Assembly (NCBI RefSeq): GCF_000318095.2
Contig: NZ_KB290710.1
Coordinates: forward strand, 142,722-206,721
Direction of reading: 5' to 3'
Length of the DNA stretch: 64,000 nucleotides
DNA from: Alloprevotella sp. oral taxon 473 str. F0040
GTDB lineage: Bacteria > Bacteroidota > Bacteroidia > Bacteroidales > Bacteroidaceae
The number at the start of each line of letters is the position of its first letter. Position 1 is the first letter of the stretch. Position numbers and translations under genes: made by a program. The notes beneath the pieces are model-generated. The model did not search any database and had not been told where the DNA came from. It was given only the letters and a program-made list of their open reading frames with translations. This document shows positions 47,295-54,525 of the stretch, piece after piece.

Positions 47295-49682
47295 CTATTT
47301 GCCTTCCATAGCTAGACGAATCTGACGAGAGAGGTCGGCATAGTGAGCACGCGTGGCAGCATCTTGTGGATGGGCTGCAGACAAACGTGACTGGATGCGA
47401 GTGAGCAAGCTCGTCATGTATGGGCGTCCATCACTATCTGCGGTGGCTTTCCAGCCTTTGATGAGACGAGTTACAGCTTGTTGTTGGACAAATCTGCGCC
47501 ATGACCCCACACGATAGGGGGTAGTAGCTTCGCGGAAGAAGAGGCGGAGTAAATCATCCACATAGGCAGTGGGTGGATAGGCTTGAGCAGTGGGAGCACC
47601 AGTGGCGTTGACCGCGATGTTGTTGAACGTGTGTGGATCCACCAAACGGCTTACGGCCATCTCCGCTAGCGGACGAATGAGCTCTTGAGGCTTGGCGCTG
47701 AGACGAGAAATGTAGGGTTCGCTAATCATCCATGTGGGACATTGCAGCACATTCTTGTCGAGCCAAGTGAGGGCGCGTTGTTGACGTTCACGTGTCATGG
47801 TGGTGAACATCGCACCACTTTGCTCTACGCTCTTGTGTTCGCGGTGCACACCACCTACTTGTGCCAGCACATGGCCGATGTAGCGGCGGTATTGTCCGAA
47901 CACAGCCTTGTAGCCTTCAGCCAGGTTATCACCGAGATTGCCTTCTTCATGCACCCATTCGGGGAGACCCTTCACCACGCGACGGAGATTTTTCAAACCA
48001 TAGTCCGAAGCCTTCATCACATCGTCACTCAAATCCTCGGTGAGGGCAAGTGGATCGTTGTCGTGGCCCTCACCACCAAACCACAAGCGACGATTGCCTG
48101 TAATGGTCTTTACGGTGAGGTTGTTAAGCGTTTTACGTTCTTCTAGCTCTGACTTAGCGTTAGGATAGTAAGAATAGCCCCACTGGATGGCCCATTTGTC
48201 ATAGTCGTTGATGCGTGGGAAGATGCCAGCATAGCCAATGTTGTCTTCTGGTTGAGCCACATAGTTGAAGCGAGCATAGTCCATGATAGAAGATGTGTGG
48301 CCGTGCTTCTCCACCCAAGCCTTGTCGCGGAGCTTCTCCACAGGCGTAGCAGCACTAGCTCCCATGTTGTGGCGCAAACCCAGGGTGTGTCCCACCTCGT
48401 GAGAGGAGACAAAGCGGATGAGTTCACCCATGAGTTCTTCATCAAACTCCTGCTTTCTAGCGCGTGGGTCGATGGCACCAGCTTGCACCATGTACCAATC
48501 GTGGAGCAGCTTCATCACATTGTGATACCATCCGATGTGACTCTCGATGATTTCTCCCGTGCGTGGGTCGTGCACATTGGGACCATAGGCGTTAGGTATG
48601 GGTGAAGCAAGATAGCGAATCACCGAATAGCGCGCATCTTCGAGGCTCATATCGGGACGATCCGTAGGCCATTCTTTCGCAAGGATAGCGTTTTTGAATC
48701 CCGCTTGCTCAAAGGCCTTCTGCCAATCTTCCACACCGAGTTTGAGGTACTTCACCCACTGTTTGGGTGTAGCTGGGTCGATGTAGTAGACAATAGGCTT
48801 CTTGGGTTCTACCAATTCCCCACGTTTCATCTTTTCTATGTCCTCCTCCTTGGGTTCAAGTCGCCAGCGAGCTACGATAGAACGGCGTTTCACCTGTTGT
48901 TGTTGGTCATCAAATTCCACAAATGAGTTAGTGAAATAGCCAACACGAGGGTCGAAGGTGCGGCTACGCATGGGATTTTCGGGCAACAACACAAAAGAAG
49001 TGTTGAGACGGAAGGTGATGAGTCCAGTATGTGCCGCAGAGGGGATCTTGCTAGGCTTAGCAGTGAAGGTCTTTACGGTGATAATTTCAGTGTTGATAGG
49101 GAAGGTCTTCACCGTGTCTACGTAAGAAAGGTCTCCTCTCAAGGCATTCACTTCAAAAGTGCCCTTGCTGCGTGTGTTCAGGCCCGTCACAGGATTGTCA
49201 CCTTTGAGGAAGTCGGTGGCTTTGATGCGATAACTTTTAGCCTTAGTCACAGAGTCGGTCAGTGTTTCTTCGATTTTGAAGGCTGCCACGATGGGATTTT
49301 CTGCACTCGCTTCCACTGATTTCCAGATGCGCTGAGTGCTATCGGAGTGAGCCGCAAACATTTCGCTGCGGAGCAACAGCTGGTTGTTGTGGCGTTCCCA
49401 AGTCACCATCTTGCTGTTGGCCATTTCTCCACCATACATTTGTGCACCAGCAGGTGTGCTCACGAAGCGTGTGGTCACCAACATGGGACGTTTCAGCAGA
49501 CTATCGGAGACAACGAAAAACCAATCGTCTTTTTCACGTTGAAAACTAAGCAATCCTTTGCGAATCGGAGCTTTTTTCTCCACCTTAGCAGGAGGAGGTG
49601 TTTCCTTTTTCTTCTTGCGCGCTTGTGCAGGTGTGGCGCAGAGGGTCAGTGCCAGCGGCAGGACATAGAGTAATTTGGTCAT
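47295..49682 (-). CDS. Exported zinc metalloprotease (DUF5117/DUF5118 type)
   Basis: A 795-aa secreted metalloprotease with a signal peptide (cleavage near TPAQA). The extended zinc signature HEVGHTLGLRH runs from His428 to His438, with Glu429 as the catalytic base, placing it with the metzincin-like M10/M12-type DUF4953 region. The N-terminal third is beta-rich, with the DUF5118 and DUF5117 pattern (FQREKDDWFFVVSDSLLKRP, VGYFTNSFVEFDD). The helical C-terminal region follows the catalytic domain. Natural substrates of this Bacteroidota group are not established; protein digestion alongside the S46 peptidase is plausible. Transcribed alone. Confidence 0.9.
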   Translation of the reverse strand: MTKLLYVLPLALTLCATPAQARKKKKETPPPAKVEKKAPIRKGLLSFQREKDDWFFVVSDSLLKRPMLVTTRFVSTPAGAQMYGGEMANSKMVTWERHNNQLLLRSEMFAAHSDSTQRIWKSVEASAENPIVAAFKIEETLTDSVTKAKSYRIKATDFLKGDNPVTGLNTRSKGTFEVNALRGDLSYVDTVKTFPINTEIITVKTFTAKPSKIPSAAHTGLITFRLNTSFVLLPENPMRSRTFDPRVGYFTNSFVEFDDQQQQVKRRSIVARWRLEPKEEDIEKMKRGELVEPKKPIVYYIDPATPKQWVKYLKLGVEDWQKAFEQAGFKNAILAKEWPTDRPDMSLEDARYSVIRYLASPIPNAYGPNVHDPRTGEIIESHIGWYHNVMKLLHDWYMVQAGAIDPRARKQEFDEELMGELIRFVSSHEVGHTLGLRHNMGASAATPVEKLRDKAWVEKHGHTSSIMDYARFNYVAQPEDNIGYAGIFPRINDYDKWAIQWGYSYYPNAKSELEERKTLNNLTVKTITGNRRLWFGGEGHDNDPLALTEDLSDDVMKASDYGLKNLRRVVKGLPEWVHEEGNLGDNLAEGYKAVFGQYRRYIGHVLAQVGGVHREHKSVEQSGAMFTTMTRERQQRALTWLDKNVLQCPTWMISEPYISRLSAKPQELIRPLAEMAVSRLVDPHTFNNIAVNATGAPTAQAYPPTAYVDDLLRLFFREATTPYRVGSWRRFVQQQAVTRLIKGWKATADSDGRPYMTSLLTRIQSRLSAAHPQDAATRAHYADLSRQIRLAMEGK

Positions 49683-49957
49683 TAGAGGTTAGGGATAGTC
49701 CCATTTTTTGCTCAATCTCGACTTCTTTTGCATCAAGATTGTGCGGAGTTAGACATATAAGTTGGGTGGTGACAGCATTGCTGTAGGGCACGATGTTCAC
49801 CCTATTGGTATAAACGCACGGAATCGCATAGCCTACTAGTGAGCAGACTGTGCGAGTTCGCGTGTGATGAGTATTAAGAATTTAGCAGGCAAGTTCTTAG
49901 AAGTTGCCTAACTTTTCAGCATACGCCTCAAGATAGTGGCGTATCCTTTTTACATAA

Positions 49958-50578
49958 TTAGCGCACAAAGACTTTCTTACCTCCTACGATGTAGAGACCT
50001 TGTGGGAGAGCAGAAGGTTGAAACTGGGTTTGCACCAAGCGACCGCTGAGGTCATAAACAGCTTGTTGCGCGAAGGATGGAACAGCCACGCGGTTCACAC
50101 TCGTGGGCACTGCGAGGATTTCTGCAACATTGAAGACATAGTCTCCCACTTCTTCCAAGAGTTGGAAAGCTCCTCTCCATACGAGCCAAGTATTGGGCTC
50201 CAGTTTATGAAGTTGCTCCAATACAGATTGACCAGAAGCTGGGAGAATGCGTGGCACCACGTTTGTGTTTTCTGCACCTTCTTCAAATTTCACAGTGGCA
50301 GTGTCGCCAATGGCGAAGAGGAAATCCGTGGCTTGCACTTCCTCTTTGGGAGTTTTGCCATTGGCACCGAAGCCTGCAAAACGTTCCACAAGGTAAAACT
50401 CTTGACCATTTTCCAAGAGGTTCATCCATAGTTCTTCGTTTCCTGTGATTTCCACCACATTGTAAGGATTGTCCTTCGTGCCGTTGCCAGCTTTTTTAGG
50501 AGTTTGAGCTACGGCTACTGCGGAGGAAAGGCTCACAAAGAGCGAGAGGAAGAGCAATTTCAGTGTAGAAAGTTGCAT
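49958..50578 (-). CDS. Secreted protein with a sorting-type C-terminal tail
   Basis: A 206-aa exported protein (signal peptide ending VAVAQ). After GNGTKDNPYNVVEI comes a small beta domain including YLVERFAGFGANG, possibly an OB-like fold as in DUF6359-type proteins. The C-terminus AVYDLSGRLVQ, then LPQGLYIVGGKKVFVR, matches the shape of type IX secretion C-terminal domains, in shortened form as is common in Prevotellaceae. Function is unknown. It is a relative of the gene at 50719, which has the same opening and ending, and probably arose by duplication. Confidence 0.65.
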   Translation of the reverse strand: MQLSTLKLLFLSLFVSLSSAVAVAQTPKKAGNGTKDNPYNVVEITGNEELWMNLLENGQEFYLVERFAGFGANGKTPKEEVQATDFLFAIGDTATVKFEEGAENTNVVPRILPASGQSVLEQLHKLEPNTWLVWRGAFQLLEEVGDYVFNVAEILAVPTSVNRVAVPSFAQQAVYDLSGRLVQTQFQPSALPQGLYIVGGKKVFVR

Positions 50579-50718
50579 AGGCTAAAAGCGATTTATAGGT
50601 GAATATATGGGTAGACTATGTAAGAATTTGGCTGCCACTCCACTTTGCTACATCCAAACCGATGGCTCACGAAGAGTTTTTCTTAGTTTGTATGCTCTGC
50701 GCTCAGACTCTCTAGCGA

Positions 50719-51765
50719 CTAGTGATTCAAAATCTTCTTTCCGTTAATCACGTAGATGCCTTGTGGGAGAGAAGAAAGTTGGGCAGCTCTGCCCACTTTT
50801 CGGCCGTTGAGGTCGAATACGTCCGAGGGAGTTGTGGTGATGAGGCTAGAAATGGTGCGAAGAGCAGTGAGTGTCTTAGGAGTGAGTGAGAGAAAATGAG
50901 TATCTTCAAGCTGCAAAGCTTCCTTCAAAATTTGAATTTTGTGGTAGTCGAGTGCCAGATAAATCTCTGTAGGGCGTTTGAAATCAATATATTGCCCATT
51001 GTTTTCCCCGAGTTCAAAGCCCACTCTACCCACTTCTACAACAAATCGGTAGAAGGTGTGGTTCATATCTGGTGTGCGAGTGACTCCTGAGCGAAGCATC
51101 GTCTTGTGATAGGGAAGATTACTCTTTTGATTTATCAGCGTCACAGGATAAGTGCCAGGTTCACCCACGAGCAGAAAGGCAGAATAGTCGAATTTGCTGC
51201 CTGCAATGGTGGTGTGAGCAGGGAACGTCTCTGTGAGGAGTTTGCGTTCTTGTGGGTAAATGTAGGGAGAAACCAGCTTGATATCTGAATTGCGGAGCAT
51301 GAAAGTACCTTTTGTGGCAAAACCTCCGATACCTTGATCACCGATAACAGCACGATAAGCTCCGTCCAATGTTTCGGCAACGAAGACGTATTCTCCACGT
51401 TCATCATATCTCTTGCCACCTTCATAGATGAAATAGCCATGTATGAGCCAGTCGGTCTTAGAGTCTGCCCATTCGAGTCCGCGAACAAACTGCTCGGCGC
51501 GCACGATGATGGGATATTCAGCCGTGCCCACGATGAAGTTGTCGCCCACTCGGTGCTGAGGAGTGGCCTCTTTGAGGCTGTTGCCGAAGCCGATGAAGTT
51601 CACCTTGATGAAGACATCCTCTTGCGTTTTAGCGAGAGCATCTCGGTTTTCGAAGGCTTCTTGCGCAGTATAGGGTGACTGAGGAGTCCCATTGCCTGCG
51701 AATGCGGCGAGAGTGACGAAGGTTATAGCGACAAAAGTAAGGAATTTTCGAATAAAATGTTGCAT
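50719..51765 (-). CDS. Secreted protein with a sorting-type C-terminal tail, paralogue of the 49958 gene
   Basis: A 348-aa exported protein (signal peptide ending AAFAG). It opens GNGTPQSPYTAQEAFEN, followed by VFIKVNFIGFGNS, parallel to the 49958 protein. A central beta-rich region (about 170-300) has no recognised family. The end reads VFDLNGRKVGRAAQLSSLPQ, then GIYVINGKKILNH, a type IX sorting-style tail. It lies 140 bases upstream of the paralogue on the same strand, so the two are probably co-transcribed and surface-directed together. No catalytic motif is visible. Confidence 0.65.
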   Translation of the reverse strand: MQHFIRKFLTFVAITFVTLAAFAGNGTPQSPYTAQEAFENRDALAKTQEDVFIKVNFIGFGNSLKEATPQHRVGDNFIVGTAEYPIIVRAEQFVRGLEWADSKTDWLIHGYFIYEGGKRYDERGEYVFVAETLDGAYRAVIGDQGIGGFATKGTFMLRNSDIKLVSPYIYPQERKLLTETFPAHTTIAGSKFDYSAFLLVGEPGTYPVTLINQKSNLPYHKTMLRSGVTRTPDMNHTFYRFVVEVGRVGFELGENNGQYIDFKRPTEIYLALDYHKIQILKEALQLEDTHFLSLTPKTLTALRTISSLITTTPSDVFDLNGRKVGRAAQLSSLPQGIYVINGKKILNH

Positions 51766-52469
51766 CTAATAGTCTTTTTAATCAATTAAATTGTAATATG
51801 TCTGTGAAATGTCTAGTTAGAGTTTGCAAAATTCACTAATTTCAAAGAGGGATATGCGTATATTCCTATGTCAAAAAAGTGTTTTTTCTAGACAAATGCT
51901 TTACTTTTTGGTTTGACATGTAGAATATGTCTGCAGAAATTCTTTTCAAATCATCTCAGTGATGAGTGTAATGCTCCTACCTTATGGACGAGTGAATAAA
52001 TATTGCGCCCTTTTCATCTGCATCGCTTGGCCAGCGATGGAAATAATGATAGAAAAAGAGTGATGGATGGAGAAGAGTTGTGAGGGAGGAAATTCTGTGT
52101 TGTAATTGCAAAATTACGATTTTCGACTGGTTTGTGCAATACTTAATAATGAGGATTAGCAGTAAAATAGCTTGATTTATAGATGGATATGTTTTTTTAA
52201 TTCGTCATTATAGATTACAAACTCCGAGTTCAAGGGCTGAATCGAATGAGGAGTATCGGAGAAATATGCTTGTTATTTTCGAGGTATTTCAGGATAAAAA
52301 GCATCCGTGTAGGCGTAGATGACACTGCGCATCTCTCATACGTGCAAAAAAACTCCGAGACTTCTCAGAAAATGTCGGAGATTTTCTGAAAAGTCTCGGA
52401 GAACTTTTGAAAAAAGTCGGAGTTTTTAGGAGCAACTCTCGGAGAGTTTATGTGACACCCCTTGATGCT
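51766..52469. other. Intergenic region before the 50719 gene and after radA
   Basis: About 700 AT-rich bases. It should contain the promoter for the two secreted-protein genes, although no clear TAnnTTTG was found. The 21-bp repeat locus 4 occupies 52348-52448, just past the radA stop. No gene is apparent. Confidence 0.55.
52348..52448. repeat. 21-bp-period CGGAG repeat array, locus 4 (downstream of radA)
   Basis: Five cores (CTCCGAGA, GTCGGAGA, CTCGGAGA, GTCGGAGT, CTCGGAGAG) are spaced 20-22 bases, with spacers such as TTTTCTGAAAAG. It begins 22 bases past the radA stop codon, where a terminator would be expected; the alternating orientation allows strong hairpins. Confidence 0.8.
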
Positions 52470-53888
52470 CTAGCCAAAAAGTTCGCGCAGAGCAGCCTCG
52501 ACTCTCGACACGGGCACTAATTCAATCCCTGTGAATTGGTGGCGATCGAGCGATTTCATATTTTGCTCCGGGAGGAGAAAACGGGTGAACCCTAACTTTT
52601 GGGCTTCGGCAATGCGGCGATCTATGCGAGTCACAGGGCGAATCTCACCGCTGAGTCCGCATTCGCCAGCCATGGCCACGGAGCGATCTATGGGTGTGTC
52701 CACGTTGCTCGACAGCACAGCGGCAATGACACTGAGGTCTATGGCAGGGTCGGTGACGCGGATGCCGCCTGCGATGTTGAGAAACACGTCTTTAGCCCCG
52801 AGCTTGAAGCCCACGCGCTTTTCCAGCACGGCAAGGAGCATGTTGAGTCTGCGAAGATCGAAGCCCGTGGCCGAACGTTGTGGCGTACCGTAGGCAGCTG
52901 TTGAAACGAGAGCTTGGGTTTCGATGAGGAAAGGTCGCACGCCTTCGAGAGCAGCACAGATGGCCACGCCCGAAAGTGGTTCACCGCCTTGGGTGAGCAG
53001 GAGTTCGGAGGGATTGTCTACAGGGCGCAATCCCGATTGGTTCATCTCGTAGATGCCCAGTTCTGAGGTCGATCCAAATCTGTTTTTGATGCTGCGTAAG
53101 ATGCGGTAGAAATAGTGGCGGTCGCCCTCAAATTGTAGCACGCAGTCGACGATGTGTTCTAGCACTTTAGGCCCTGCGATGCTGCCCTCTTTGGTGATGT
53201 GGCCGATGAGGAGCACAGGGACGTTGTTGTCTTTGGCATATTTGAGCAGCGCAGTGGCACATTCGCGGATTTGGGTCACACTGCCAGGAGAGGATTCCAC
53301 ACTCTCCGTTTGCATGGTCTGCACGGAGTCCACGATGAGCAGCTCAGGTTGCACGGCTTTCACCTGTTCCAAAATCACTTCTAGGCGAGTTTCGCAAAAA
53401 AGTAGTGGTTCTTCGCCAGCTGCAGTGGTGGGATTGCCTTGAGTTTGTGGGGAAGTGCTGAGACGATCAGCGCGCAGTTTGATTTGTCGCTCACTCTCTT
53501 CACCACTCACATAGAGGATGCGGCGGTCGCTCATGCGCAGCACGGTCTGGAGCAGCAGTGTAGACTTACCGATCCCTGGTTCACCTCCCAAGAGAATCAG
53601 GCTGCCTGGGACGATGCCACCGCCCAACACGCGGTTGAGCTCTGCATCGTGTGTGTCATAGCGTTCCTCTTCGGTGGCGTTGATTTCTGAAAGTCGCTGC
53701 GGTTTGCTGCGCTGCCTGTCCAGTCCTGCCGAGACCACAGCAGCTGCGCCCCTGCTAGGTGAGGCTACGGGGGAGATGTTGACTTCTTTGAAGGTGTTCC
53801 ATTGTCCGCACGATGGGCAACGCCCCACCCACTTGGGAGAGTCGTAACCACAGTTGTCGCAGACATAGGCAGTTTTGGCTTTGGCCAT
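52470..53888 (-). CDS. radA: DNA repair protein RadA (Sms)
   Basis: A RecA-related helicase that drives branch migration in recombination and repair. The 472-aa protein has the N-terminal four-cysteine zinc finger (C10, C13, C24, C27), Walker A GGEPGIGKSTLLLQ, the RadA-specific KNRFG motif in IKNRFGSTSELG, and the C-terminal Lon-protease-like domain (GGIRVTDPAIDLSVIAAVLSS). It lies 79 bases downstream of the MerR-type regulator gene, probably in one transcript from the promoter at 54416. Its 3' end runs directly into repeat locus 4. Confidence 0.96.
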   Translation of the reverse strand: MAKAKTAYVCDNCGYDSPKWVGRCPSCGQWNTFKEVNISPVASPSRGAAAVVSAGLDRQRSKPQRLSEINATEEERYDTHDAELNRVLGGGIVPGSLILLGGEPGIGKSTLLLQTVLRMSDRRILYVSGEESERQIKLRADRLSTSPQTQGNPTTAAGEEPLLFCETRLEVILEQVKAVQPELLIVDSVQTMQTESVESSPGSVTQIRECATALLKYAKDNNVPVLLIGHITKEGSIAGPKVLEHIVDCVLQFEGDRHYFYRILRSIKNRFGSTSELGIYEMNQSGLRPVDNPSELLLTQGGEPLSGVAICAALEGVRPFLIETQALVSTAAYGTPQRSATGFDLRRLNMLLAVLEKRVGFKLGAKDVFLNIAGGIRVTDPAIDLSVIAAVLSSNVDTPIDRSVAMAGECGLSGEIRPVTRIDRRIAEAQKLGFTRFLLPEQNMKSLDRHQFTGIELVPVSRVEAALRELFG

Positions 53889-53967
53889 GATAGAATCGTT
53901 AGTCGTTAGAAATCAAACATTCAGAAAGAGGTAGTCAGGAGAGTGCTCGAAGCAGTAGGCTATGGGC

Positions 53968-54315
53968 TTATTCCAAATCGCCAAGAGCCGCTTTGAGTTC
54001 CACGAGTTCGGAGCGGATGGAGCGCAGCCGGTCAATCACCTCGGCAGACTGCACCTCACCCTCTTTGTTTTTGCGGAGGGCTTCGCGGGCGGCTTCAATG
54101 CGCAAGCCACGGACTTTGACGAGATTGTAAATCACCTTGATGGTTTCAATGTCGTCTTTGGTGTATTGTCGCACTCCACGCCCCCCCTTTTTAGGAGAAA
54201 TCTGAGGAAACTCTCGTTCCCAAAAGCGAAGGAGTGTGTCGTTGACCCCGAGCATTTCGGCCACTTCTCCGATGGAGTAATAGAGTTTGTATTTAGGTTC
54301 TTTGGACAATGCCAT
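53968..54315 (-). CDS. MerR-family transcriptional regulator
   Basis: A 115-aa DNA-binding protein from the ATG at 54315 (MALSKEPKYKLYYSIGEVAEML); upstream in-frame starts would add a hydrophobic stretch that does not fit. The MerR winged helix-turn-helix is clear: YSIGEVAEMLGVNDTLLRFWEREFPQ, then RGVRQYTKDDIETIKVIYNLV, followed by a dimerisation helix. It has no cysteine-rich or drug-binding C-terminal domain, so its effector cannot be guessed. Placement before radA is the main context. Confidence 0.9.
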   Translation of the reverse strand: MALSKEPKYKLYYSIGEVAEMLGVNDTLLRFWEREFPQISPKKGGRGVRQYTKDDIETIKVIYNLVKVRGLRIEAAREALRKNKEGEVQSAEVIDRLRSIRSELVELKAALGDLE

Positions 54316-54415
54316 AATTTTAGATAGTGATGTGAGGAAAAGTGTGTGCGCCATTGCCCTCAATCCCTAGGAGATTGACGACAATGGCGCGATCACGATC
54401 GCACAAAGTGTGCTA

Positions 54416-54447
54416 CAAATTTACGTTTTTCTCGTGACGTGTGCAAA
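54416..54447 (-). promoter_or_regulatory. Promoter for the MerR-radA transcript
   Basis: On the minus strand: TTTG (54444-54447), 20 bases, then TAAATTTG (54416-54423). Both elements and the spacing match the Bacteroidota housekeeping promoter. Confidence 0.65.
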
Positions 54448-54525
54448 TTTGCCTCCTTTTCCTCCTAGAAGCGTGGGGAGTTTGGAGAGAATTGTGCTCG
54501 TCACTGGGACATATCAGAGGAAGCA

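Noticed and set aside
49921-49944. A hairpin ATACGCC/GGCGTAT followed by a plus-strand T run
   Set aside because: The T run is on the plus strand, but the adjacent gene is on the minus strand and no plus-strand gene ends here; a role as terminator for the 49958 gene is not supported.
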